From Ruegeria sp. R14_0 (GTDB lineage Bacteria; Pseudomonadota; Alphaproteobacteria; Rhodobacterales; Rhodobacteraceae), in the NCBI RefSeq assembly GCF_017743975.1, contig NZ_JAGHRC010000002.1:186001-250000 (forward strand): 64,000 bases of DNA. Direction: 5' to 3'. Position 1 is the stretch's first letter. Each line of letters starts with the position of its first letter. The translations under genes and the position numbers were made by a program. Shown here in pieces: positions 1-8,368 of the stretch. The notes under the pieces were generated by a model. The model was not told where the DNA came from and did no database searches. It worked only from the letters and a program-made list of their open reading frames with translations.

Positions 1-340
1 CGCCATGCGCAATCTCAAAGCTTTCCTGACCCGCATTCAGCAATATTACGCCCAAGGGCCCCCGATAATCGCTGTCGATTGTGCCGGGCGTATTGGGCAG
101 AGTGATGCCGTGCTTCAATGCAAGGCCAGACCGGGGTCGCACCTGCACTTCGTACCCGTTGGGAATTTCGATCCGCAACCCTGTGGGAACCAAAGCGCGT
201 TGACCCGGCTCGAGAGTGATGGACGCGCCATCCGGCAGGTTCGCGCGGACATCAGCCCCGGCTGCTCCGGTCGTTTCGTAAGACGGCAAGGCAATCGCCG
301 GGTCGGCCCCCTCGTCGCGGATCACACGAATTGCTACCAT
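1..340 (-). CDS. dut: dUTP diphosphatase (dUTPase), partial
   Basis: Hydrolyses dUTP to dUMP and pyrophosphate, keeping uracil out of DNA and supplying dUMP for thymidylate synthesis. Reading leftward from the ATG at 340, about 113 residues are visible before the window edge, out of roughly 150 in the family, so the C-terminal P-loop-like motif 5 is missing only because of the cut. Motif 2 (PRSGLA) and motif 3 (around TIDSDYRG) are present. A purine-rich GAGGGA lies just upstream of the start. It follows coaBC by 14 bases on the same strand, so co-transcription is likely; coaBC-dut adjacency is common in proteobacteria. Confidence 0.93.
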   Translation of the reverse strand, partial: MVAIRVIRDEGADPAIALPSYETTGAAGADVRANLPDGASITLEPGQRALVPTGLRIEIPNGYEVQVRPRSGLALKHGITLPNTPGTIDSDYRGPLGVILLNAGQESFEIAHG

Positions 341-354
341 TCGGTCCCTCTTGT

Positions 355-1551
355 TCAGCTATTCAAAGCGTCGGCGATCTTTTGTGCCAGACGTTGCGCC
401 ACGGCATCCTTGCCCATGCGCGGCCATTCCTCGGCCCCATCGTCAGATATTAGCGTAACCGCGTTTTCCGAACCGCCCATGATACCCGTTGCCGGGCTGA
501 CGTCATTGGCCACGATCCAGTCGCACCCTTTGCGCGCCCGTTTTGCCGTGGCGTGTTCGATCACATTGTCGGTTTCCGCCGCAAAACCAACGACCAGCGA
601 GGGCCGTCCGGCCTCTAGCCTTGATATCCGTTTAAGGATGTCCGGGTTCTCAGCAAACTCGAGCACGGGCAGGCCATCGCGGCTTTTCTTGAGTTTCTTG
701 TCCGAAGCCGTTGCCATCCGCCAATCGGCCACTGCAGCGGCAAAGACGCCCGCATCGACCGGCAAAGCAGCGTCCACGGCGTCCGACATCTGTTGCGCGG
801 TCTCGACGCGAACAAATTGAACGCCCTCGGGCGGCGGAACGTCCGCTGGCCCGGTGACAAACACCACGTCAGCGCCCAGCGCGGACAATGCCCGTGCCAC
901 CGCCGTACCCTGCGCGCCAGAGGACCGGTTGGCAATGTAACGTACCGGATCAATCGGTTCGTGCGTCGGACCAGAGGTGACAAGAACACGCTTGCCCTTC
1001 AATGGGCCGTCGCCCAGAGCGGCCTCAACCGCTGCCACAATCTCAAGCGGTTCGGACATCCGGCCAGGGCCGTATTCGCCGCAGGCCATGTCGCCTTCAT
1101 TCGGGCCGACAAAACGGATGCCATCGGCTTGCAGTTGCGCGAGGTTGCGCTGGGTCGCGGGGTGATCCCACATGCGCACATTCATCGCGGGCGCGCACAG
1201 AACGGGCGCGTCCGTTGCCATCAACAGGGTCGAGGCCAGATCATTGGCCAATCCAGACGTCGTCTTGCCCATCATATCCGCCGTTGCCGGGGCGACGACG
1301 ATCAGGTCAGCAGAGCGCGACAGCTGGATGTGGCCCATCTCGGCCTCATCCGTCAGGTCAAACAAATCGCGGTATACCTTCTCACCGGCCAGAGCGGACA
1401 CGGACAAAGGGGTCACGAACTCTTCGGCAGCACGGGTCAACACCGGCGTCACCGAGGCACCGCGTTCTTTCAATCGCCGGATCAGATCCAGCGATTTATA
1501 GGCCGCGATTCCTGCGCCGATAATCAACAGAATGCGTTTCGATGCCAGCAT
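355..1551 (-). CDS. coaBC: Bifunctional phosphopantothenoylcysteine decarboxylase / phosphopantothenate-cysteine ligase
   Basis: Carries out two consecutive steps of coenzyme A synthesis: joining cysteine to 4'-phosphopantothenate, then decarboxylating the product to 4'-phosphopantetheine. The 398-residue length fits the fused bacterial enzyme. The N-terminal flavin-dependent CoaC half opens with [11 protein letters not shown] and carries the family signature APAMNVRMW near residues 120-128. The CoaB ligase half starts near residue 180 ([18 protein letters not shown]). Start is the ATG at 1551. It lies between the ChaN-like gene (63-base gap) and dut, all on the minus strand. Confidence 0.96.
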   Translation of the reverse strand: MLASKRILLIIGAGIAAYKSLDLIRRLKERGASVTPVLTRAAEEFVTPLSVSALAGEKVYRDLFDLTDEAEMGHIQLSRSADLIVVAPATADMMGKTTSGLANDLASTLLMATDAPVLCAPAMNVRMWDHPATQRNLAQLQADGIRFVGPNEGDMACGEYGPGRMSEPLEIVAAVEAALGDGPLKGKRVLVTSGPTHEPIDPVRYIANRSSGAQGTAVARALSALGADVVFVTGPADVPPPEGVQFVRVETAQQMSDAVDAALPVDAGVFAAAVADWRMATASDKKLKKSRDGLPVLEFAENPDILKRISRLEAGRPSLVVGFAAETDNVIEHATAKRARKGCDWIVANDVSPATGIMGGSENAVTLISDDGAEEWPRMGKDAVAQRLAQKIADALNS

Positions 1552-1614
1552 GTCGTGCCCTTCCCGTCCCGGTCGGCCCCGACATTAGGCAAGGCCAAGG
1601 GACAGTTCCAGCGG

Positions 1615-2430
1615 TTAATTCTGTGTCTGAAAAGCCTGGCAGGGGTCCTCGCGCTCAATGCCGGGGCTGTCGAGCACCGCGTCGAATTCTCCGGTTATTG
1701 CGCCATCCTCGGACTGGCCCAGAACAAAGACGTTCAAACCCGGACGCAGGCGGGACATAAACGTGGGAATACCACGGTCTTTTCGGGCGTGCCCGTTACC
1801 CGTGATCACGGCCACAGGCCCACCGGTTTCGTCGGTGGCGCGCAATATCGACCGGGTCAAGACCGCATCGCGCAACCTTTGGATGGCGACCAACTGCGGC
1901 AGGGCACTTTCAGGGATCGCGTCGCAATGGGCCGCCAACTGATCCGCTTCGCGTTCTGCTTGCTCGTCTCGGGGTAAAGGAACCGTCAGGCCATAGCGCG
2001 CAGCATCCGCGCCCAGCGCAGTGGCAGCACCACGCTCCATCGCGGCCCGCGCAGCCGTACGCGGGACCATCGCGCCATAGACGGGCGCGTCAGATGCCTG
2101 GAACACCGGGTAATACATGCTGAGAGGCGGCCAGCCGGATTCAATCCATTTCAGGATACGGGCAAGCTCTTCGGGATTGGACACCGCCTTGTCCGCAAGT
2201 CGCTGCGCGCCTTCTTCTGTCACCATTTCCCAAACGACAGCCGACGGGTTGATGGCCTTCAATGCCTCGGCCTGAATGACGTGGTGCTGGGGGTTGTCGT
2301 GAATTTCACCCAAAATGACGACGTCCGCCGAAGTCATAGAGGCCAGAACGTCGTCAGGTATAAGGTCTTCGGCATGGCCCGTTGACGCCATAACCACAAG
2401 TGCGCAAAGCAGAATCGCAAGGTGTCTCAT
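1615..2430 (-). CDS. ChaN-like (Tiki superfamily) exported protein
   Basis: A 271-residue protein of the ChaN/Tiki fold (DUF399), a family that includes haem-binding lipoproteins and metalloprotease-like proteins. An N-terminal signal peptide of about 20 residues ends near TGHA; there is no lipobox Cys. The conserved GEIHDNPQHH segment (near residue 41) and GNGHARKDRG (near residue 213) are typical of the family. Its ATG overlaps the stop of rpoH2 by four bases, so it is translationally coupled to a stress sigma factor. A role in haem or iron handling during oxidative stress is plausible but inferred; the substrate is unknown. Confidence 0.8.
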   Translation of the reverse strand: MRHLAILLCALVVMASTGHAEDLIPDDVLASMTSADVVILGEIHDNPQHHVIQAEALKAINPSAVVWEMVTEEGAQRLADKAVSNPEELARILKWIESGWPPLSMYYPVFQASDAPVYGAMVPRTAARAAMERGAATALGADAARYGLTVPLPRDEQAEREADQLAAHCDAIPESALPQLVAIQRLRDAVLTRSILRATDETGGPVAVITGNGHARKDRGIPTFMSRLRPGLNVFVLGQSEDGAITGEFDAVLDSPGIEREDPCQAFQTQN

Positions 2431-3305
2431 GCGATGAAGTGTTGCACCTCACGAGACTGGGCTTCAAGGTTCTTGCGCATCTTCACAAAGGCCGCGGCCT
2501 CAAGTTGACGGACGCGTTCTTTCGACAACCCGAGTTCCTGGCCAAGGCTTTCAAGGGTCCGCGCCGGTTCGCGCAGCTTGCGTTCGCGTACGATAAATCT
2601 TTCGCGATCATTCAGCGATTTCATCGCCGTGAGCAGCCATTCGCGCAATTGTTCGGTATCGTGGCTGTTTTCGACCGTTTCGGCAGCCTGTTCGCGATCA
2701 TCTTCCAGCGCGTCGATCCATTCCCGACCATCCTCATCCGCCGATTGCACAGCGTTCAAAGAGAAATCGGACCCGGACAAGCGGCCTTCCATCATTTCAA
2801 CGTCGCGCAACGGCACGCCGATCTCAGCGGCGATCATCTGGTGCAACTGGTGCCGGTCCAGATCCATGCCCTCGGTCGCGGCTTCCCGCTCAAGCCGGGC
2901 CTGAACACGTCGCATGTTGAAGAACAGGGATTTCTGGGAAGAGGTCGACCCCGTGCGCACCATGGACCAGTTGCGCATCACATAATCCTGAATGCTCGCT
3001 TTGATCCACCAGACCGCATATGTCGAAAAGCGGACGCCGCGGTCCGGATCAAACTTGTCAGCAGCCTTCATCAGACCCAGACCCGCCTCTTGGATCAGAT
3101 CATTCATCGGCGCGCCATAACGTTTGAATTTCGCCGCCATTGAAATAGCTAACCGCATATAGGCCGTGATCAAACGATGCAGCGCCTGTTCGTCGCGGTC
3201 ATCCCGCCACGCATATGCAAGTTGTAATTCGGTTTCCGCGTCCAGAAGCTCGGCTTTCATCGCTTGCCGGGACATCGAGAAGTCGTTCGCATTGTCCAGT
3301 GCCAT
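2427..3305 (-). CDS. rpoH2: RNA polymerase sigma factor RpoH (RpoH2-type)
   Basis: A 292-residue sigma-70 family factor of the RpoH group. Region 2 is clear (FDPDRGVRFSTYAVWWIKA near residues 85-103) and region 4 ends in a helix-turn-helix (ESLGQELGLSKERVRQLE near residues 254-271). In Rhodobacter sphaeroides two RpoH paralogues exist, and RpoHII works in the singlet-oxygen/oxidative-stress response downstream of the ECF factor RpoE. Assignment to the second type rests on the ECF11-like promoter upstream and the coupled ChaN-like gene, so it is inference; membership of the RpoH family is secure. Confidence 0.88.
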   Translation of the reverse strand: MALDNANDFSMSRQAMKAELLDAETELQLAYAWRDDRDEQALHRLITAYMRLAISMAAKFKRYGAPMNDLIQEAGLGLMKAADKFDPDRGVRFSTYAVWWIKASIQDYVMRNWSMVRTGSTSSQKSLFFNMRRVQARLEREAATEGMDLDRHQLHQMIAAEIGVPLRDVEMMEGRLSGSDFSLNAVQSADEDGREWIDALEDDREQAAETVENSHDTEQLREWLLTAMKSLNDRERFIVRERKLREPARTLESLGQELGLSKERVRQLEAAAFVKMRKNLEAQSREVQHFIA

Positions 3306-3362
3306 TGAAATCTCCCCTTTTCACAGGCGCGGGCCGGGGTTGCTTTGCCGACCTATGACCGA

Positions 3363-3388
3363 TACGCAAAACAGAACCGGGTGGATCA
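3363..3388 (-). promoter_or_regulatory. Candidate ECF11 (RpoE/ChrR-type) promoter of rpoH2
   Basis: On the minus strand TGATCC (3388-3383) is followed after 16 bases by CGTA (3366-3363). This matches the TGATCC / CGTA element known for ECF11 sigma factors such as R. sphaeroides RpoE. The -10 element lies about 58 bases upstream of the rpoH2 ATG. The element also overlaps the leader of the divergent cobU gene. The sequence match is direct; function is inferred. Confidence 0.6.
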
Positions 3389-3405
3389 CATGAAAGGTAA
3401 TAATA

Positions 3406-3927
3406 GTGGATCCGGATTTAACCTTTGTGTTGGGCGGGGCGGCCTCGGGAAAGTCGGCTTTTGCCGAACAGCTTATTGTTTCTTCAGGGAAAAAACGGAT
3501 CTATCTCGCGACATCACAAGTGTTTGATGACGAGATGAAAGATAAGGTTCAGCGCCATGTTTCGCAGCGCGGCAAAGGTTGGGAGACGATCGAAGCCCCT
3601 CTGCACCTCGGTCCGACACTGGCGACTCTGCCGCCCAACAGCGCCTGCCTGATCGACTGCGCCACCATGTGGTTAACCAATCATCTGTTGGCCGAAAGCG
3701 ATCTGGAACAAGCCCAAACTACCCTGCTTCAGTCCCTGCGGCAGTGTCCGGCGCAGGTCGTCATCGTTTCGAACGAGGTCGGGCACGGGATTGTCCCCGA
3801 CAATGCGTTGTCCCGCCAGTTCCGCGAGGCCCAAGGGCGGTTGAACATCGCCTTGGCGGCGGAAGCTGACATAGTGGTTCAGGTCACTGCAGGCTTGCCC
3901 TTGGTTCTGAAAGGACGCCTGGATTGA
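3406..3927 (+). CDS. cobU: Adenosylcobinamide kinase / adenosylcobinamide-phosphate guanylyltransferase
   Basis: Bifunctional enzyme of nucleotide-loop assembly in cobalamin synthesis: it phosphorylates adenosylcobinamide and then attaches GMP. The 173-residue length is standard. The P-loop GGAASGKS is at residues 10-17, followed by the ATSQ and CLIDCATMWLTN segments and SNEVGHGIVP typical of the family. Translation starts at a GTG (3406) preceded by an AAAGG-type ribosome site. It overlaps the next phosphatase gene by four bases. Cobalamin supply matters here because ethylmalonyl-CoA mutase (34207-36174) needs it. Confidence 0.95.
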   Translation: MDPDLTFVLGGAASGKSAFAEQLIVSSGKKRIYLATSQVFDDEMKDKVQRHVSQRGKGWETIEAPLHLGPTLATLPPNSACLIDCATMWLTNHLLAESDLEQAQTTLLQSLRQCPAQVVIVSNEVGHGIVPDNALSRQFREAQGRLNIALAAEADIVVQVTAGLPLVLKGRLD

Positions 3928-4502
3928 CCCGCTTGCACCTTGTCCGCCACGGCCCGACCCACGCTAAAACGATGGTCGGCTGGTCCGACCTGCCGGCTGA
4001 CTTAAGCGACCGCGCGGCCATTGCCCGGCTGCATGACCATTTGCCCGCCGAAGCGATTGTCATTTCCTCTGATCTCAGCCGCGCTGATCAGACCGCCTCG
4101 GCCATTCAGGGAACCCGACACCGACTGCCGCATCAGCCCGAGCTGCGCGAAATCAACTTTGGCGCGTGGGAGTTGCGCGGCTTCAAAGAGATCGAAGCCG
4201 AAGACCCCGAGCTTGCCTTTGCCTACTGGGACAATCCCGGCGATGTGCGCCCCCCGAACGGCGAGAGCTGGAACGAGGTTCGCGCTCGGGTGGATGGGGC
4301 CGTCGACCGGCTTATCGCACAGCACACCGGGCGCGACCTTGTGATCGTTGTGCATTTTGGTGTGATCCTGACACAGGTGCAACGCGCGCTTGGCGTCGAC
4401 GCACAAGAAGCCTTTAGTCACCGTATCGACAACCTGTCGGTCACCGAAATCACACATCACGGAAAGCACTGGTCTGTTGAGCGGATCAATCACCTTCCGT
4501 GA
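3924..4502 (+). CDS. Histidine phosphatase family protein, possibly alpha-ribazole phosphatase (CobC-like)
   Basis: A 192-residue histidine phosphatase (phosphoglycerate-mutase fold). The phosphorylated His lies in LVRHG (residues 6-10), and the second catalytic His is in VVHFG near residue 144. It begins at a TTG (3924) that overlaps the cobU stop by four bases, so it is coupled to a cobalamin gene. That context suggests alpha-ribazole-5'-phosphate dephosphorylation in B12 synthesis, but the family is broad and other phosphomonoesters are possible. Confidence 0.8.
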   Translation: MTRLHLVRHGPTHAKTMVGWSDLPADLSDRAAIARLHDHLPAEAIVISSDLSRADQTASAIQGTRHRLPHQPELREINFGAWELRGFKEIEAEDPELAFAYWDNPGDVRPPNGESWNEVRARVDGAVDRLIAQHTGRDLVIVVHFGVILTQVQRALGVDAQEAFSHRIDNLSVTEITHHGKHWSVERINHLP

Positions 4503-4560
4503 TACGGCCCAGCACAAATCAAAGTTTTACTGAACACGCGCAACGCGGCATCGTCCTGTC

Positions 4561-5445
4561 ATGACCTATGATTTGTTTATTGGGGACCGCCTGTTTTCCA
4601 GCTGGTCTATGCGCGGATGGCTGATGCTGGAAAAGTTCGGCCTGCCCTATCGATCTTATATGATCGGGCTGTATTCCGGCACGATGGCTGTGGATATGAA
4701 ACCCCTCGCTCCGGCTCGACTCGTTCCGGCTCTACGCTTGCCAAATGGTACGGTCGTGGGCGAAAGCCTTGCTATGGCTGAAACCTTGGCCGAATTGCAC
4801 CCCGAGGCAGGATTGTGGCCGGACGACCCCGCTGCGCGCGCAACCGCACGGTGGCTTTGCGCGGAAATGGTAGCCGGATTCACCGCGTTGCGCGGCCAGT
4901 GCCCAATGCAACTGAAACACTGCTGGCAAGGGTTTGAGCCATCGCCCGAAACGCGCACCGATCTGGGCCGGATCGAAGCTCTCTGGGCCCATGCTCGGAG
5001 TGTTTCCGGCAAGGCCAGCGGCCCATTGTTCGGACAGTATTCGTTGGCGGACGTGTTCTACACGCCAGTCGCGGCGCGGATCATCGGGTATGGTTTGCCG
5101 GTCTCAGACGCAAATCGCGCGTATTGCATTGAATTGCTTTCGGATCTGTCGGTGCGCCAATGGCGCGCGATGGGGCTGACGGTGCGCTACGAGCCGTTCC
5201 CTTACGCAATGGATCTACCGTCCGAACCCTGGCCGATTGGCGGAGTATCCCGGGCCAAATCTGTTCAGGGCAACGCGGCGATCAACGATGCTTGCCCCTA
5301 TTCGGGGAAACCTGTGGCCGATGTCCTTGAACTTGACGGTCAACGCTGGGGGTTCTGCAACCGCTTCTGCCGGGACAAAACCGTCGCAGACCCCGGAGCG
5401 TGGCCAAAATTCTCGACCATGATCGGAGCTGTTAACGATTCTTAA
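4561..5445 (+). CDS. Glutathione S-transferase with C-terminal YHS-like cysteine segment
   Basis: A 294-residue protein. Residues 1-80 form a thioredoxin-like GST N-domain (FSSWSMRGWLML near residues 12-23 supplies the usual Ser/Arg site) and residues 90-220 a helical GST C-domain. A tail of about 50 residues follows that is not part of canonical GSTs. It contains CPYSGKPV (Cys245), then GFCNRFCRDK (Cys266, Cys270) and DPGAWPKF. The order resembles a YHS metal-binding domain (Cys, G-K-P-V, then FC..xC, then P-x-x-F). The fusion suggests a metal-linked or thiol-linked transferase; substrate unknown. Confidence 0.82.
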   Translation: MTYDLFIGDRLFSSWSMRGWLMLEKFGLPYRSYMIGLYSGTMAVDMKPLAPARLVPALRLPNGTVVGESLAMAETLAELHPEAGLWPDDPAARATARWLCAEMVAGFTALRGQCPMQLKHCWQGFEPSPETRTDLGRIEALWAHARSVSGKASGPLFGQYSLADVFYTPVAARIIGYGLPVSDANRAYCIELLSDLSVRQWRAMGLTVRYEPFPYAMDLPSEPWPIGGVSRAKSVQGNAAINDACPYSGKPVADVLELDGQRWGFCNRFCRDKTVADPGAWPKFSTMIGAVNDS

Positions 5446-5462
5446 ACCGTGACCGTGGCAGC

Positions 5463-5489
5463 AACGACCTGTTAACCAAAAAGGTCGTT
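5463..5489 (+). promoter_or_regulatory. Hairpin enclosing the comM ribosome binding site
   Basis: AACGACCT (5463-5470) and AGGTCGTT (5482-5489) form a perfect 8-bp stem with an 11-base loop, ending one base before the comM ATG at 5491. The downstream arm contains most of the AAGG ribosome site (5481-5484). If it folds in the mRNA it would block initiation. It could instead be a DNA operator, since the loop contains GTTAACC. Confidence 0.5.
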
Positions 5490-5490
5490 C

Positions 5491-7005
5491 ATGGTCGCCC
5501 GCGCCCACACAGTTGCTTTTCAAGGCGTAGAAGCTCGCCCGGTTGAAGTTCAATGCGCCGTCTCACCGGGTCTGCCCGCGTTTTCCATCGTTGGGCTGCC
5601 CGACAAGGCAGTTTCTGAGGCACGAGATCGTGTGCGCAGCGCGCTCAGCTCGATGGCGATTGCACTGCCGTCCAAGCGGATCACGATCAACCTCTCCCCC
5701 GCCGATCTGCCAAAAGAAGGCAGCCATTTCGACCTGCCAATCGCAGTGGCCCTGCTGTCAGCGCTGGAAATCATACCACCCGACGCTGCCGAAGGTTCCG
5801 TCTCGCTTGGCGAACTGTCGCTGGACGGTTCGTTGGTCCCGGTGGTTGGTGCCCTGCCCGCAGCCATGACCGCTGCGACCGAGGATCGGGCGTTGCTTTG
5901 CCCCCGTGCCTCCAGCGCCGAAGCGGCGTGGGTCGATGCAACTCAGGTGATCGGGGTCGGGTCGTTGGGTGATGTCGTGCGGCATTTCTCGGGCCAATCT
6001 CCCTTGCCTGCTGCGCAACCGGGCGAAGTCACGCTAGAACCCAGCGCGCGTGATCTGCGCGACGTCAAAGGGCAGGAACGTGCCAAGCGCGCCTTGGAAA
6101 TCGCCGCGGCCGGCCGGCACCACCTGATCATGACCGGTACGCCCGGTTCAGGCAAATCCATGCTGGCCGCCCGATTACCCGGCATTCTGCCACCGCTCAC
6201 CCCGACCGAAGCGCTGGAAACCTCGATGATCCAATCCCTGTGCGGGCTGTTGGATGAGGGCGGGATCAGCCGCAGCCGCCCATTCCGCGAACCGCACCAC
6301 ACCGCATCCATGGCCGCGATTGTCGGAGGTGGCCGGGGTGCAAAACCCGGTGAGATATCACTGGCCCATAACGGGGTGCTGTTCATGGACGAGTTCCCCG
6401 AGTTTCCACGCACGGTTCTGGAAACCCTGCGCCAACCGATTGAAACCGGCGAGGTCATGGTGGCGCGGGCCAACGCGCATGTAAAATACCCGTGCCGGTT
6501 CATGCTGGTCGCCGCAGCCAATCCCTGCAAGTGCGGATATCTGACCGACCCGGCCCGCGCTTGTTCCCGCGCGCCTGTATGTGGCGAAGACTACCTGAGC
6601 CGTATCTCTGGTCCGCTCATGGATCGGTTTGACTTGCGGATCGAGGTGCCCCCGGTCGGGTTCACAGATCTGGATCTGCCGCCGTCCGGCGATAGCTCGG
6701 CGACCGTTGCGGCACGCGTAGAACAGGCGCGAAGCATCCAGGCCGAACGCTTTCAAGAGGTATCAGACGTCCGTCAGAACGCTGATGTCGAAGGCAAGTT
6801 GCTTGAGGAAGTTGCCGCCCCCGATCCCGAAGGCAAAGAGCTGTTGGTCAGGGCTGCCGAGCGGTTCGGCTTATCCGCGCGCGCCTTCCACCGTATCCTT
6901 CGGGTTGCGCGGACCATTGCAGATCTGGAAGGTGCTGCCGAGGTTCGCCGCCCCCATGTGGCCGAGGCGCTGAGCTTTCGCATCAGCGCCAAGGCAGCAC
7001 TTTAG
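5491..7005 (+). CDS. comM: ComM/YifB family magnesium-chelatase-like AAA+ ATPase
   Basis: A 504-residue protein of the YifB/ComM family. An N-terminal Lon-protease-like fold (residues 1-170) precedes the AAA+ module with Walker A GTPGSGKS near residue 213 and Walker B VLFMDEFPEF near residue 295, then a Mg-chelatase C-terminal domain ending ARAFHRILRVARTIADLEG. ComM is known as a hexameric branch-migration helicase that helps integrate incoming DNA during natural transformation. In Rhodobacter capsulatus ComM is needed to receive gene-transfer-agent DNA. Its stop codon overlaps the stop of the convergent gshB. Confidence 0.93.
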   Translation: MVARAHTVAFQGVEARPVEVQCAVSPGLPAFSIVGLPDKAVSEARDRVRSALSSMAIALPSKRITINLSPADLPKEGSHFDLPIAVALLSALEIIPPDAAEGSVSLGELSLDGSLVPVVGALPAAMTAATEDRALLCPRASSAEAAWVDATQVIGVGSLGDVVRHFSGQSPLPAAQPGEVTLEPSARDLRDVKGQERAKRALEIAAAGRHHLIMTGTPGSGKSMLAARLPGILPPLTPTEALETSMIQSLCGLLDEGGISRSRPFREPHHTASMAAIVGGGRGAKPGEISLAHNGVLFMDEFPEFPRTVLETLRQPIETGEVMVARANAHVKYPCRFMLVAAANPCKCGYLTDPARACSRAPVCGEDYLSRISGPLMDRFDLRIEVPPVGFTDLDLPPSGDSSATVAARVEQARSIQAERFQEVSDVRQNADVEGKLLEEVAAPDPEGKELLVRAAERFGLSARAFHRILRVARTIADLEGAAEVRRPHVAEALSFRISAKAAL

Positions 7006-7934
7006 AGTTTGGCTTCGATCGCCTGCCAGATCTTTTCGGCGACATTCACACCGTTGAAACGCTCAAGCTCTTGGATACCCGTCGGAGAGGTCACGTTTAT
7101 CTCGGTCAGGTAGTCGCCGATCACGTCGATGCCCACAAAGACCTGCCCCTTTTCATTCAACAAAGGACCAATCGCGGCACAGATTTCAAGATCGCGGTCC
7201 GTCAGACCGATTTTCTCGGGCCGACCACCCACATGCATGTTCGAACGCGTCTCACCTTTGGCGGGCACCCGGTTGATCGCGCCCACGGCTTCACCATCGA
7301 CGAGGATCACGCGTTTGTCGCCATTGCTCACGTCCGGCAGGAACTTCTGAACGATTAATGGCTCACGCGAGAAACCGGTGAACAGCTCGTGCAAAGACGT
7401 CAGGTTGCGGTCATTGGCATCCAATCGGAAAACCCCAGCGCCACCGTTGCCGTAAAGCGGTTTCAGGATGACATCGCCATGTTTTTGCTTGAACGCCTTG
7501 ATGGTCTGCAGATCGCGCGCGATGGTCGTTGGCGGCGTCAGGTCAGGAAAATCCAGCACCAGCAGTTTCTCGGGATAGTTCCGCACCCAGAACGGATCGT
7601 TGACCACCAGTGCTTGCCCTTTCAGGCGGTCCAGCAGATGGGTGGACGTGATGTAGTGCATGTCGAACGGAGGATCCTGACGCAACCAGATCACGTCAAA
7701 CTCGCTCAAATCAACTTCGCGTTCCGGTCCCAGCTCAGCTGGGTTGCCAGCTATGCGTTGAACCTTCATGTCCTGTCCACGTGCGGTGATCCGGCCCTCT
7801 TGATAGGCCAATTGGTCAGGGCTGTAGAAAAACAGCGAATGCCCGCGCGCCTGCGCCTCTTCGGCCAGTCGGAATGAGCTGTCGGCATTGATGTCCACGG
7901 CCCCGATCGGGTCCATCTGAAAGGCGATTTTCAT
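7002..7934 (-). CDS. gshB: Glutathione synthetase
   Basis: ATP-grasp ligase joining gamma-glutamylcysteine and glycine to make glutathione, the final step of its synthesis. The 310-residue length matches proteobacterial GshB. It opens with KIAFQMDPIGAVDINADSSF, shows the MHYITSTHLLDR segment, and carries the ATP-grasp glycine loop YGNGGAGVFRL near residues 162-172 and metal ligands in the EINVTSPTG segment near residue 277. It stands alone on the minus strand; the stop overlaps the comM stop tail to tail. Confidence 0.96.
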   Translation of the reverse strand: MKIAFQMDPIGAVDINADSSFRLAEEAQARGHSLFFYSPDQLAYQEGRITARGQDMKVQRIAGNPAELGPEREVDLSEFDVIWLRQDPPFDMHYITSTHLLDRLKGQALVVNDPFWVRNYPEKLLVLDFPDLTPPTTIARDLQTIKAFKQKHGDVILKPLYGNGGAGVFRLDANDRNLTSLHELFTGFSREPLIVQKFLPDVSNGDKRVILVDGEAVGAINRVPAKGETRSNMHVGGRPEKIGLTDRDLEICAAIGPLLNEKGQVFVGIDVIGDYLTEINVTSPTGIQELERFNGVNVAEKIWQAIEAKL

Positions 7935-7995
7935 GGCGTGTCCCTTAGCTTCACGCCCGATACATGGCCCAGCCGCGCTGGCGGTTCAATGGGGA

Positions 7996-8367
7996 TCAGC
8001 CCAAATCGAACGCGTTTTCGATGATTTGAACAGCGCCTGCGCCATCCACCAAAGCGGCATCAAAGCGGACATTCGTCAGTTGCCCGTTGGGTTCGGATTC
8101 AAGAAACTGAGCGGCTGAGGCGCAAATCCGATCCATCTGACGACGGTTGATCCGGTGGGCAGCGACATCGAAGCTGCGGCTTTTCTTGACCTCGACAAAG
8201 ACCACCTCGTCCGCACCACGCACGATCAAGTCAATTTCACCGCCAGCACCCCGCCAACGGTGATGGGCAATGGAGTAACCTCGACGCTCATAATCGGATG
8301 CGACCTGCTGCTCCGCCGCTTGCCCAGCATGATACGACACCGAGCTTTTGACGGATCGTGCAGTCAT
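7996..8367 (-). CDS. yraN: YraN family (UPF0102) nuclease-like protein
   Basis: A 123-residue protein of the UPF0102/YraN family, which has a restriction-endonuclease-like fold; its cellular role is unproven. The predicted active-site pattern is visible as GGEIDLIV followed by VVFVEVKKS (D...ExK) near residues 43-62. Its ATG lies one base beyond the stop of rsmI, so the two are an operon. rsmI-yraN adjacency is widespread in bacteria. Confidence 0.9.
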   Translation of the reverse strand: MTARSVKSSVSYHAGQAAEQQVASDYERRGYSIAHHRWRGAGGEIDLIVRGADEVVFVEVKKSRSFDVAAHRINRRQMDRICASAAQFLESEPNGQLTNVRFDAALVDGAGAVQIIENAFDLG

Positions 8368-8368
8368 G

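Noticed and set aside
1801-1810. CGTGATCACG palindrome resembling the sdh/suc operator
   Set aside because: Lies inside the ChaN-like coding sequence, single copy, without a partner at 21 bp.
5432-5445. TTAA-N6-TTAA upstream of comM as a CtrA site
   Set aside because: Spacing is six, not seven, and it overlaps the GST stop region; only a half match remains (TTAACC at 5472).
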